Positions 49,411-62,800 of a DNA stretch of 64,000 bases are shown piece after piece. Position 1 is the first letter of the stretch; each line of letters opens with the position of its first letter. The notes under the pieces are model-generated. The model saw only the letters and a list, made by a program, of their open reading frames with translations. It did not search any database and was not told where the DNA came from. The stretch comes from Dermatophagoides farinae (lineage: Eukaryota > Arthropoda > Arachnida > Sarcoptiformes > Pyroglyphidae). Where the stretch lies: NCBI RefSeq assembly GCF_024713945.1, contig NC_134682.1, positions 4,875,001 through 4,939,000 of the forward strand, given 5' to 3'. A program made the translations under genes and the position numbers.

Positions 49411-52400
49411 ATTAGCAACATAATCATTGTAAAACGCCCATGTAAAACAATTTAAATTTGCATAAATTTTTTTTTATTTTTTCTCTTGGAAAAAAAATGA
49501 TTAATAAATTGCGGCCGGCATTTCTTCGGATTGTATGCTGGTGGTTGAATAATAATGGTGAATCTCTTGTTCATGGTCAGAGGGTTGCGGTAATCATCAT
49601 TTGATGATGATGGTGATGATGAACTCGAAAATGAATTGACCAAGATAATATCACTGAGTATTTGAAATACAAAAACGACCAAATCATCATGATCATCGTT
49701 GTCGTCGTCGTCTTCGTCGTCGTCATTGACTATGACGACAATCCAATTCAAATTTGATTAGGGTTGATTTCTGCTTAGTGTGTGGTGTGTCCATGTCAAC
49801 GATAATAGTCATTAACATCATGGTGATCATTTCGATGATGATGATGATGATAATGATAACCGGGTGATGGAATAGTGATTCAAATTTCATGTATCATTAT
49901 TTTGTTTTTTTTTCAATTTCATTTTTTCTTCGTTTGTGGTCCAATGATTTTCAAGATGATGATGATTATATATGTCCAGGTATTAGTGTCCAATTCAATG
50001 ACAAAGAGAGAAAGAGAGAGAAGAAAAAATTCTAAAATTTTTCAATTTTTTTTTGTCTGATGCTTTGTTTCATTCACACAAACAACAAGCCATTAGAATC
50101 AAAACTTGTTTTGTTTTTGTTGTTGTTGTTGAAGCTGACACTTGATCCGATTGATGAGATTTCATTTCATTATGATTATTATTGATTATGGAATCAACCA
50201 AATGAAAATGTTTTGTTATTGTTGTCCGGATGATGAAACATTTCGAAAAAGGAAAAGAAAAAAAATTGGATTTCCCGGAAAAAAATAGGCAGACAGAATG
50301 ATGAGAGCAAAGATAATGTTTCAAACATATGTGCACACCGGATAGTAACAATATTTACCGTATATTTACACTTGGTTCGATATTATCGACCGGCCGGTAA
50401 ATATGAAACGAGCGAAAGAGAAAAAAAATTGGATTTTCCCAAAATAAAAAAAAAGACGGATGATGAAAGAATGTAAAAAAAAAAATTTCGAAAGTTTTCC
50501 ATCCACTGACACCCAGAATCAGCCGTTAGATTAGATTGATAATTTGATGATGAAATGTTGAAACAAACAAACAAGCAAAAAAATAAATTGAATTTGAAAA
50601 AAGTAGCTTAGACTAGCTTAGCTACTAGTGTATGTGTCTGTGTCTGTGTTGTGATGATGATGATTGTCATTGTCATCGATCCATTTTTTTCGGAATTTTT
50701 TTTCCGTGCCTCTGTTTGTGTATCAACGGATGAATGAAACAAATTTAAATGAAGAAAAAACAATCTTTTTCCTATTGACATTACACATGGTTGACATTGT
50801 GCTATAACTAAATGGAACGTTTGTTCGTCCAATTTGACAAGTTGACACATTTCTTCCTTCCGGGCAAAATAAAATGTTTATTCTTTTCCTCTGCACTATC
50901 GTTTTTTTTTTGTTGTTGTTTGATGAAAATATTTCCAATCTGATTTCGGGTTTCATTATTTGTTAACTCTGATTGTGAATCTGAAAATGGAATTGACAAA
51001 GCAAAAAAAAAATGATTCAAGCATCAATTACCCTGGCCAAAAGGACCTGATTCGACAATGCTGTTTTCTTATTTTTCTATTCTTGTGAACTAATTAGAAA
51101 AAATAAAAAAAAAATAAAGACCAAATTCATTTTGTTCGTTTGTTTTTTTTTTGTTAATCCAGAATCGAAACCAGAAATAGAGGCAGTGAGTGAAAATGAA
51201 TGAATTTTTTTTTGTTTCGTTTCGTTGAACCAGACTAATTAATGAATGAGAAATAAGTTCAATCTAAACATTCACAAGCAAAAAAAAGAAAAAGTTTTTC
51301 AATTCAAATCACTATCAATGTTCCAAGAATGAGTAAAAAAAACTGTTACTATTAAATTGAAAACGATAAAACTTTTTTCTCTTTTTCTAATTCATTTTTT
51401 GTTGTTGTTGTTGTTGTCGATTCATTCATTTTATTTTTCCTAGTTTCTCTCGAAATCGGTTTATTTGTTTCAATTTTACAGATTCAACAACACAACATCT
51501 TAATACAATGACGGCAAGAAGGACAATGGATTGTCGAATCGTGTCAATTTGATTCTCTACAGAGGGTAATAATTAATTGACTGTAATAATTCTTGAATTG
51601 ACTGTCTATGTATGTGTATGTGTGTGTTAAAACAATGGAAAAACGAAAAAAAAATTAACGATGAATAAAGAAATGATATTTGCGATTACTTTCCATTTCA
51701 ATTTCCTGTGATTCAAAACAATTGAATGTTTGTTTGTTTGTTTGTTTTTCTTGGGTTGATAAGATGAATGTCTCCATTCGAAGCATCATTTCAATTTAGA
51801 CTAACTGGTAACAATTTAAATTTTTCACAGACAAAAAAAAACTAAAATAAATCAAAAGAAAATTGTCGTAAAGAAAATTGACCAAAAATTTACGATGAAT
51901 TTTGTGTGAGCGAATGGGCATATAATAAACCAATTAATTTCTGAGAGAAAAACTTTGAAAATTATTTGCAAATAAACCCGAAAAAACCACCACCACAACC
52001 GAAAAAGAAAACGTTAATATTCAGTCATAAAATTATTCATCACAATCTCACGACCTAGAAAAAACACGTGCTTTATGAGATGATTTAAAGACAGCGAAAA
52101 ATCGTAAAAAAAATTCAAATTCTCTATTTCAACAGTTTTGGCAAAAAATCTATTAAGTAACTTTCAGTGTAAATTATTATTTCCACTTTTTTTTTGGTTT
52201 GTTCGCACACTTTTTTTTATTGATCACCACCATCATCATCATAATAATTTGAAATTCGAGATACATTTCATGTTGCCATTTTTTTCTCTCTACAACGCAT
52301 AAAGTAGAATTTATTGAAAACTTTACACTGGTATTAATAATGCGAAGGAAGGAAGTTCCAATTCATTTATCCCAGTTGAATTGATCATCATCAACATCAA

Positions 52401-52920
52401 CAACATCGCTGACACACACACACACACAAGTTGTCACATGTCTCGAGAAAAAAAAAATTCTCTTGCTGAACAGAGACTCACAAAAAAAACGATTTCATTT
52501 TCATTTTTAATTCAACAACAACAAGAAAAAAAACGAAAAATTTTCGATTTTTCGTTTTTTAAATTAAATTTTACGTCTCAATGACATTCGTGTGACTATC
52601 ACTAGATACACAAACAGATATTATATTTACCGGATTCTCAGAATCTCAATCAGTGAGGAATTTTCTTCCACTTTTTCTCTGATGATGATGATGAAATTTA
52701 ACGAGGAATTTTTTTTCCGCGAAACGAATTCATCTTGTTCATCATTATTAGTGTACAAAATTCTGTTGAAAAAATAAATGAAAAAAAAACTATCGAAATC
52801 AGTAAAAAAAAAAGATCAGAATTGAAATTAAATTAAGTTTTAATATTTCATTTCGTTTTTTTTCTTCTCTTCATTTTTTCAGTTTCTTTTTTTCATCATC
52901 ATCAGTCGATCGATATGGTT

Positions 52921-52930
52921 CTTGATCATC

Positions 52931-52963
<33 letters not shown>

Positions 52964-52999
52964 GATCGATTACTGATGATGATGATGATGATGATCAAG
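52921..52999. repeat. Long CAT/GAT inverted repeat
   Basis: CTTGATCATC at 52921-52930 pairs with GATGATCAAG at 52990-52999. The stem continues through the CAT run on the left and the GAT run on the right for about 26 bp with one mismatch. The loop contains CGATCGAT. It could form a hairpin in DNA or RNA. Confidence 0.75.
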
Positions 53000-53689
53000 T
53001 TGGTTTCAAATGCGAATCTGGTGTTTTTTTCAAATTTAATTCAAATTTCATTCAAAAATGTTTTTTTTCCATTCACGATGATGATGAAACACACTTTGTT
53101 TGTTTGTTTTTCTCCACCTGAGAATCCACCATCGTACTACAATCCAATTCGTTCATTTTTTATTCATTTCTATTTTCATTCAATTTTTTATTATTTATTT
53201 CAAAATTAAATCCTTTCGAATCTATTTTTTTTTGCACCAAACAAAAAAAAATATACATCACCACCTACGATTCTGGATTTTTTTTTCTAAGATAAATTCA
53301 TAACAAGATTTCATCACCATCATATCTACTATTGTCATCGAGCGGCTAAAAAAAATGACAATTTTGTCACCACCACCAGTACCACCAACCAATCGCTAGT
53401 CAAATCGTTTAACGCGGTTCTAGAGATAGAATCGAAAAAAAATAAAATAAAATTATAATTTTAAATTGTATCTCATGTGATGACTTGAATTTTTTTTTTA
53501 TTTTTCAATCAAAACAGTATTTATAAGTGCGTGTGAGTTTGTGAAAATTTATATATACATTGTGTAAATCTTTTTTCTTTCTGAAACTTGAAAAAAACAG
53601 GATTTGTTCCTGTGTTCCAGAATTTTGTAAGTTATGAATTATTTTATAAGGTGCAATACATGTAGCAAGCAAAAAAAAGTCGCTAAAAA

Positions 53690-53896
53690 TTATTCGCCAT
53701 CATTGATTTGATTCAATTTGGACATTTTTTCCAATTCCTCTCTATGATTCTGATTTGAAATTGTGGACAATTTTTTTTTCTTTACTTTGTCTTTCGGCTC
53801 CCGAATGCGCGATATTAGATTCGTTGATATTATAAGGCAGACAGAAAATACTGTACTACCATCAAAGAAAGAATCGTAACATTTCATTGATTTCAT
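53690..53896 (-). other. Weak candidate terminal exon or small protein
   Basis: This open frame of up to 68 residues is less repetitive than its surroundings: a possible membrane segment (TVFSVCLIISTNLI) followed by a charged tail (RIREPKDKVKKKK ... REELEKMSKLNQ). Possible acceptors (TAG near 53851, ACAG near 53847) could make it the last exon of a minus-strand gene. I found no partner exon and no homology, so this is only a pointer. Confidence 0.2.
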
Positions 53897-54520
53897 TCCA
53901 TGAACAAGTTTTGTTCTCTCTCTCTCTCTTTTTCAAGTAGATTGAATTTCAGGTTAAAGAATAGAAGCAATGAATCATGAATTGAATGGGAAGGGGAAAA
54001 ATGAATGGATCATATTTTTTTCTGGAATCCATCATCATCATTTTTTCTTCTTATTTTTTTCGATAAAATTATTATTGTTCGTTTCAGGAACAACACACAC
54101 ACACGCACACCAAACATTGAATCAAAGATTTTTCTCCTTTGAATCGAAAAAAATGGATTCACAAATTATAATAATATCATCTCTCTCGTGCACTACAGCA
54201 GCATTTGGTTGGCGTCACCCCTAAGGCCATAATTTAATTTTGGATCATTTTTTTCTTCTTCTTTTCTTACTTTTATCGGCAAAAAAGATCCATTTTTTCT
54301 ATTATTCGATCTAAAAGATAATATTGATAAAAAGAATGATGTGAAGAGAGAGAGAGAGCAAGAATATTCTAGGCAAACTTTTTTTATTTTTCCAAAGAAA
54401 ATAGAACAGAATATTCAATCATCAAATCAGAATTAGAATAAAGGAAGAAAATGATGAAAATTTCCACATTAACATTGTGTGTCAATTGATTGATTTTCCA
54501 ATATTTTTCTTTGCTGATTG

Positions 54521-56747
54521 TTATTTGTTTTTGGGATTTTTTGGTTCCGGTTGTTGTTTTTTCATCACTGTTGTTGTTGTCTTTGCATTGGCTGATTTTT
54601 TTTGTAATGAAATTTTTTTCGACCCTGTTGCCGACTTTTTATTATTATTACCGTAGATTGCAGAAGATTTTATTGTTTCTGGCATATTTAGAAATGATTT
54701 TCTTGGTTTTTGTGCTTGTTCTTTTTGAAATTGTTCAATTTTTGTCTGATAAAATCCATTACGATATAATAGTTTATCTGTCAATGTTGTTGGCCGTACG
54801 ATCAGTTGCCGTTTAATACGTCGTGTTTCATCCATCAGCCATTGTTTTATTGAATTTTGATATGGATACAGACGACCAAGATAAAGATTCAGAAATTGTT
54901 CAAACATTTGATGTGACCAACCCGATTTTTGCTAGATCCATATCTGTTACATCCACAGAACTAACAGTAATTTCACAATTACGTTCCTCCTTGACCATTG
55001 TATCCGTATTCGGTTGTGTCCACAGGTATGTACAATTGAATGATTTCATGTAGAAATATATTCCATTACTAACAATATCCAATTTCTGCGCCGTAGATAA
55101 TCGATCAATATGTGAATCGTCAATACGAAAATAAAGATTCCAAAGAATCTCTAATCTTGAACGCAAAACATCATAATAAGTATAAAGAACTTGTTGTAAT
55201 GTAAATATTATCAGCGGGCGATATGGCCGTGATTCTTCTTCTTCCATACAAAGCATTTGTATTCTGGCAGCCATTTCTGGATCAAATTTCATCTGCGTAA
55301 AAGGCAACGTTGGTAATATGTCATTCATTTCATTCCAAAACATTATATGACCTTTGAATATTCTTGGATTCTGGTCCATTTTTAAATCAATTTGTATTTG
55401 ATACCAATCAACATATAACAGGTCATTAATTGGTATTGAATCGAAATAAGTGAAATCCAAACCATCATTATTGTAATAAGCATCAAAACATTTAACACCT
55501 TCCTGTAGGATGACCATTGGAAATGATGTCAGTCGACATAGAAATATTGATCTTGTATAGAATGTATGATGTGGATTTTTCAGATTACAATATCTAGGTG
55601 TGCCTTCGATTGCGACATACGCTCCGGAACGAATCAAACGAACAAATGGTCCTGGTTTTTCTTCTGATTCACGGGCAATTTTCCTCTGCAATCTATCAAA
55701 TGCACAATTTTGATCCAAAATAATGGCGAAACAGTCTTTACTAAGGAAAAAATTGAAACGTTCTGAATAAAAATTTCGATCATCTTTTGGTTTTTTCGTT
55801 ACAAATGTTTCTTTCACTTTATACAAATCAGGCAGTAATTTTTCCACATAAATATGAACCAAATCATCATGACGTTTTAATAATCTTTTGATTTTTTCTT
55901 TACCACCACCACTACTACTACGCGAATTATCTTCCAATGATGATTGATTCGATAATGATTCATCGCTTGGTTCACGACTTAGAATATCAACCAATTTCTG
56001 TAAATGTGTTCTTGCACGTATTGCTTGACGATTACATGCCTGTGAACTACGTGCCATAACCTGTACCATATTCTGTGATAAACGATGTGGAAAAAAATGA
56101 TCACGTACCGAATCCAAATCATCAATGAAATCCACATATTGTGTAACATTCAGATTGATATCATTTTTACATGCTGATTGCATAACAAACAATAAATTGG
56201 CATCCAATCGTGTTAGATGTGTCGTCAACTCGGTACGATATACACCAAGTTTGATTGATTGTTCCATTGATGACCAACAATTTGAGGATGTGGATCTTGC
56301 ACAAACCAGATAACAACCTGGATTCATCGAACGATTTATGCTATTGATTTATAATCGATCAATTAATCAATCATTCAGATTATGTTACTCTAATTTGACT
56401 TACTTATTTTTGATCCATTTCGGATCAATTGGTAATTCATTTGGATAACCAATCATAATGGGAAAAATGTAATCACAAAAATCTGCCGGTAATATTGGAT
56501 CACCATCAATGATTAGATCCGTTTCTGGATCATATTTCACCAGATAATTATCTACCATTTTTAATGCTGATGAAAGATCAGAAAATCGATGACTCCATAC
56601 CAGTAAGCCGGTGGAAAGAAAACGTTCTGGATCTGGTGGTGGTGGTTTTTCAACCGAATTATCACGTATTAAAATATTAGATTTACTAAAACTTTCATCA
56701 CTCGATAGTGATGATGATGATGATGATAATGGTGGCGATGATGACAT
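54521..56747 (-). CDS. Large protein of unknown function, apparent frameshift
   Basis: Exon 1 (56404-56747) starts MSSSPPLSSSSS and contains FLSTGLLVWSHRFSDLSSALKMVDNYL. A phase-2 intron (56341-56403, GTAAGT..TAG) joins exon 2 from 56340. The frame continues through a long, non-repetitive, mostly helical sequence (QAIRARTHLQKLVDIL, HDDLVHIYVEKLLPDL, SKDCFAIILDQNCAFDRLQ, IRSGAYVAIEGTPRYCNL, LQQVLYTYYDVLRSRLEILWNLYF) to a stop at 54900. Another frame, from just before 54907 to 54521, carries a coding-like C terminus (MFEQFLNLYLGRLYPYQNS, ending in a Lys/Pro/Asn-rich tail). The total length is one base over a multiple of three, so one extra base near 54917-54922 (CCC on the plus strand) explains the break; the full product would be 720 residues. 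There is no signal peptide or clear membrane segment, so it is probably intracellular. I do not recognise the family. Confidence 0.75.
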
Positions 56748-56813
56748 TGTTTATTTTGCAAATGAAAAAAAAAGTTTCGTTTTTTTTCTTATTTCGACCG
56801 ATTAACTAAGCAA

Positions 56814-56821
56814 TTTTTATA
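56814..56821 (-). promoter_or_regulatory. TATA box of the 54521 gene
   Basis: TATAAAAA on the minus strand lies about 67 bp upstream of the ATG at 56747. Confidence 0.4.
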
Positions 56822-59800
56822 CGTTGAGAATTTCGAATTTTTTCTTGAATTCTAAATTTATTTAGAAATTTTCCACAAGTTAATTTATTTTCTTTGTGAA
56901 TACAATCAATTGACTTGTTTTTTTATTTTGTTTGGATTTCTTTTTTTCATTTTATTCTTGATTCTTATCTTAAAATTGAAAAAGAAAAAGTTTGACCATT
57001 TTTTTTATTCATATTCAAGACATAAAACATGGAGCCTCTTTCTCTCTCTCTTACGAATAATGAAAGATTGAAAAAAGGCCGCCGTTAGATCTAGAATTTC
57101 ATCATCATCATCATTGTCGAGTAGATGAGACATTTGATATCAAATTTCTTTGTAGGGAAAAAAATTTTTTTTTATGACCAAAACAAACACATACACCTCC
57201 ATGGTGGTGATTGGGTCTATTCAATTCTAAATCGAATGAATAGAATACTATTGAATCCTTGTCATCGTTGTTTGTTGTTGTCGTTGATGAATTTAAAAAG
57301 AATCATCAAAAAGAAGAAACAAATGTAATAGAAAAGCTCCTCTAAACTACAATCAAATATCAGCCATGAAGAAGAAAAATTGAATGACGCAAACTACATG
57401 ATGATCATCATCGACAACAAAATCTATTTCATTCAGTCATTCAACGTGGAAATGACATATTTATGTATGATAATAATGATATAATTGCCCCATCCATCTG
57501 ATTCCATTCCATTCACATTCATTTTGTGTGTATTTTATGTATTTCTACCCTATTTCCATATAGAACAAAAAAAAATGATGATGATGATGAAAGAAAGAAA
57601 AGAAAAAACAAAGTAAATAATATGAAATAGTGAGAGGCGTAAAATGAACCAGAACAGCAAAAAAAAAGTTCCACAATGTTAAAATGTCTTATTATTGGAT
57701 CATTGGCCAAACAATAATAAACAAGTCAAATGCATGAATCTTGCATTTGTTGTGTGTGTGTGCGTGTGTTTGCGTTGGACAAGTTTTGGAAAATAAATAA
57801 ATAAATAATATTCAAGAAATGCACAAAAAAAAAGAAATAAATGTCAAAAATGCTCAAATGTTGATTTGAACTTTGCCATGAATTCATGAGTGGGTACGTG
57901 GAAAGTTTCTTTTTCTCTCTCAAAAAAATTCTTACTCTCTGGATTTGACAAATTTATTTTCAAATTGATTTTAGCGATATTTTTCAAAAAAAAAAAAATT
58001 TGAAAACATAAAAATGATGAAAATCTCTTTCTAACTTGCCTTGTGTTATATTTTGGTTTTTTTTTTGCAACATACAAAATTCCATATGGAAAAAATTATT
58101 GTCATCATCATCGTCAATGATGAAGCAGCGCATTATGAAAAACGATGATAATGTACATTGTATATGAATAATTCTTCATATTTTTTTCTTCCTGGTTATT
58201 TGAATTATGATGATGATGATGATGTTGGTGGTAATTATTATCATCATCCATTCAATTCATTCATTTTGTGCATCATGGCTTATGATTATTGCCAACCCAG
58301 GCACACAAATATATCGTCGATTTTTGTTGTTGTTGTTGTTTGGGCCTCTCTTCTTCATTTTTTCAATGACCATAACTAACTAACTAACTAACTAAATGAA
58401 CCAAATAACTATAACAAACTATTTATATTCTGTATATGAGAGAATGAATTTGGTCAACAAAAAGTAATTCATGAATGAAGCAAATTATTATCATCCATAA
58501 CATCATCATCATCATCATGGTGATGTTTTGATGATGACATTTAGTTCAACCATTGAGTTTTCGTTATTCCATTTTTTTCCTGTTCTTCTTTATTACAATG
58601 ATTGTCCGGGAAAAAGAAAAGAGAATTTATTCTCGATTCTATAGCTGTGTGTGTGTTTTTTTTTTTGTTTCAACAAATAATATTCTCTCAATTCTAGATG
58701 CTCTATACATTTATCTATCTATGAAATGGATAGTGGAATGTGTGTGTGTGTGTGTGTCCATTAAAAAAAATCATCATCATCGTGATGGCCATAAAGTTGG
58801 TCATTTGTGTCCATGTTATTGTTGATGATGGGTATGAGTATGGATTTTCGATGGCCATGATTATGATTACTGATGATGATGATGATGATGATGACTTAAT
58901 CATAAGCTTTGGCATTCCGTTGGGTTTTTTTATGTATGTATGTTTCACATATGGATATTTGAATAGAATAAAAGTGGCCTGTTTTTTCGCTTGTTCTCTT
59001 CATCTCCATGTATTAGAATATAATGGTGTGACGAAAATTTTTTTTTCTATCTATTTTTCATTGGATAGTGGGATGTGATCCATAAATTTTATCAAAAAAA
59101 AAGAACACATTGTCAATGTTCATGTGTGGACATTTTGCATAAAAACTGAACCGCGTTTTTTCTGTTTTTTTTTATTCATTAATTCTTTTCATTTGATTTT
59201 TTTCTCCATTTTCAACATGAAAATAAAAAAAAATAAAAACAAACGTAGTCGCCGATGGATTCCTTGTTTTTTTCGCATTTTCTTATTGTTTTATTTGAAA
59301 ATTCTTAGAAACTTAACCCGTTATTTTCCCACACTTTTGAAAATACAAAATAATGTGATTTCATCATACTACCGGCCTGTAACGATTTTATTTATTTTTA
59401 TTCCAAAGAGATACGAAACCAACCGATTTTATAGTAAACCAGCACCAAAATCAAATGAAAGGAACACGAAAAATAAAAGTTTGCCGGTTGTGTTTGCCGA
59501 CAAAATGTGATTGTGTTGTGTGTATATGAAACAATTTCTTACAATCAGCAGCCTAAACACTAAAAAGATGTTTTACTTTACACTTTACTTTTATTACTTT
59601 TTTGTTGTTGTTGCCCACCAAAAAAAACCATCAGTATTCAAACGCATAACAAAAGGCAAAGTGAAAAAGGGGCAAAGCCAATAAGTGAAAATAAAATGAT
59701 CGCCTTACAAACAAACAAAAACAAAAAACATTCATAGCCATAAAGTTGGAACTTTTTTCTCTTCTTTTTTTTGTTGGAATATTCTTGGGTGTTACTTGCA

Positions 59801-62800
59801 GAGAAAAACCAAAGTTTTTTTTTTCTTTTTTTGTCTCCAAACAAGAAACAAAAAAGTTCTAAGAAAAACAATAACCGGCGTATTTTTTTTTGTCTCAGCC
59901 CATGAAAATGTGTTGTTTTTCTTTTGTTTCTTTGTCGAACAAAAAAAAACAACAGAAGAAGAAGAAACATTTTACCGCATTGAAAATGGCCATCATTATT
60001 GTAGTAATCGCATGAAAAAAAAGTTGAAACAACGATAAATGGTCATTTTCTTTTGGGTTTCTCATTGTTTTTGTTGTTGTTGTTGTTGTTAAAAGTACTT
60101 TACAACAGAAAAAAATAAAAATCTTTACACCACGACAAGAACTTGCTTCTGGTACTTGGAGCAAAACAAAACAAAAAAAACAAAAACAAGTAAACGATCC
60201 AATAACTGATGAGAATTTTCTTCTGAGAAGAACAAACACCCACACAGACCCATAATAAGAAACTTTTAAGATCCTCATCATCATCAAGAAGAATAGAAAA
60301 AATTGGCTCATTTTACCCGGTGATTTCGGTTTTTTTCTCTCTCTCTCTCTTTGTCTATCTGTTCTTGGGGATATTACACATTTTTTTTTGCCAAAATTGT
60401 CGCACAGTGTTTGTGATTTGAAACTTTTCAATCTTTTTTGTTTGGTTGGTATTTGAATGAATTACGGTCATTTTGTTTGTTTGTTCTCATCAGTAAATGA
60501 AACTGTGGTTGTTTTTTTTTCTTCTGTCATCATTCTATAGACACCTGGATCTGAACCTTTGTCGATCATTATCATGATCATCAGTCCAAATAAAAAAAAA
60601 ATGAGCCGAAAACCCGATGGTTGAGACAATTTTTCTTCGGTTTCTCTCTCTCACTCTTTTTGGTTCAGTATGTGCGACCATCATCCACATGGATACATAC
60701 ACAAAATAGCGACAAGAAAAAAAAGAAATTATTTTACGTTCATTTTTCTTTTTTACAGGGTTTTTTCCGTCTTCTTACTTTTCACATCGTTTTTAGATAT
60801 GCGACATGTGAGAAAAATTGTTGGGAAAAACATATTGAATTTCTAATCACGAATTTTTTTTCTATCTATCACTACCCAGCATATATCCGATGACCGATCG
60901 AACGAATGAACGAACAATATATACGACGAGTTTTTCTTTTTTTTCCTTTTATTTTGTTCGGAATCCTGAATGTTATAAATACCGTGTCGTACGAAAAAAA
61001 AAATAGAAAAAAGACCATTCCATTTCCATTTCAGCCGATGAAATGATTCCTGGAACATTTTTCTGAAATCCATCTTATCTGTCGGTGCAAGTTTTTTTTT
61101 TTGTTGCTGTTGTTGTTATTCGATAGATCTTTTATCATTATCGATCGATAATGTGTGAAAGGTGGTAGCAGCCGCTTGATGGTTTTTTTTCTTTATTTTC
61201 ATTTCATCGAATCACCAACAGAAACATTTTTTGTTTTCTTGAGGAGAAAAATGAATTATCCACACACATAGAAAAACAAATGATGACAGCCAGATCTATT
61301 GGATGATGTTGACGATGGCTGCCATTGATGATTCGATTCTTTCTTTTTTCGTATTTGTTGTTGGTGCTGGTTACTGAATACTTTGGTTATTCTATCATAT
61401 ATCACCGGTGTATATCCGTTGGAAAAACAAAGAAATGTAAAACAAAAAACAAACATTCAAACCACCAGCAGCAGTAGCATCGCACATACATTTAGAATAT
61501 TAAAGATGGGATGGTATAATAAAAAAATGATGTGAAACAATCAATTTTTCTTTCTTTCTTCTTTTGGAGCCATTGTTTTTGAAACCCACTATAAAACATG
61601 ACATTACTTTGTCCATGATGATGATGATGATGTATTGCAGATACATTTTTCTGTTCCATGATCGTTATGGTGCTGAAAGATCCAAAATGAAACAAAAAGA
61701 AAAGCGACCTTTCTACATACGATCATCAGCAGAATCAACGACATTGTGGGCAAATTATATTCAAATTTTCTCTCTTTCTTCATCGTTGATGATGATGATT
61801 TTTTTACTTTGACTTTTTTTTGTTTTGTTTCGGATATTTGAGCTCCCTAAAACAACCACAAACAAATAATAAATACTGTCTGTAGTATATATGTGTGTAG
61901 GTAATTGAATTTTGATTGGCACATCCAAGCGATCAGAGTATTGTATCATTTATTTTTTGGTTATCGGAATATTTTTTTTTCTGGATCGATAAAAAAAATG
62001 GTTGAATCGACCCAGAAATAATTGATTGTAAGTGTGAAATATGGACAAAATTTGGAAACATTATTAAAATATCATTTTTCGTTTTTGTTCTGTGTTGTTT
62101 TAGTGAAAATAGTTGAAATGTTTGGCCTTTAGTTTTGGTTTTTTTTTCTGTAAAAAGACTGTATAATAATTGAATTATATTTTCACCTATTTTACACAAT
62201 TTTCAATTCATTTCAATGACAATTTTTTGATGCCAAAAAATATTTTAAAAGAAAATTTCAACACTGTAGACACATATACCATCAGACAAAAAGTCATCAA
62301 TCTTTGATTCAAGGCTTTATCATCATCGTCGTCGTCTTCGTTGTTGTTGTTGTTTTCGATTTTTGTCGCCAATAAATTTAAAAGAAAATATTTGATCGAT
62401 TAGTAGATCTTATAAAATCATTTGTGGTAAGTTGATTTTTTTGTGTCTTTTTTTGTGATTTTAAAACATCTGTGTATTTAGCTTCCTTGTCTGTCACTCT
62501 CTCTCTCTTTCTGTGTGTGTGTGTTAAAATATCGTCGTCGTATTTTCTAATTACAATCAATTAGTATTTGTTGTTGTTGTTTTTTTTTGACAATATCCAT
62601 AAACACATTAGATGACACTTTTGTCAATATCGAAAATCAAAAATATTGAATTTTTCAATGCAAAAATTCTCAGAACTACCCAAATGGATGATCACATGAT
62701 TCCTCAATCACATAATCCTGTGACTATTTTTGAATTGAAAGAATTTGGATTCATGTCTTTGTTGTTGTTGTTGTTGTTGATGATGATGACAAAAGATTTG

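Larger units (their letters stand above)
34930..54519. other. Gene desert of about 19.6 kb
   Basis: I could not support any gene in this stretch. It has very frequent CAT/GAT, TTG/CAA, GT/CA and GA tracts and A/T homopolymers, and several inverted repeats (36472-36491, 39836-39866, 43470-43520, 52921-52999). All open frames translate to low complexity. It may be intergenic regulatory DNA or introns of a gene with exons outside the window. Short exons could hide here. Confidence 0.5.

Noticed and set aside
59124-59510. Open frame of 128 codons
   Set aside because: It is rich in Phe, Ile and Lys from AT-rich repeats, with no domain, signal peptide or splice support.
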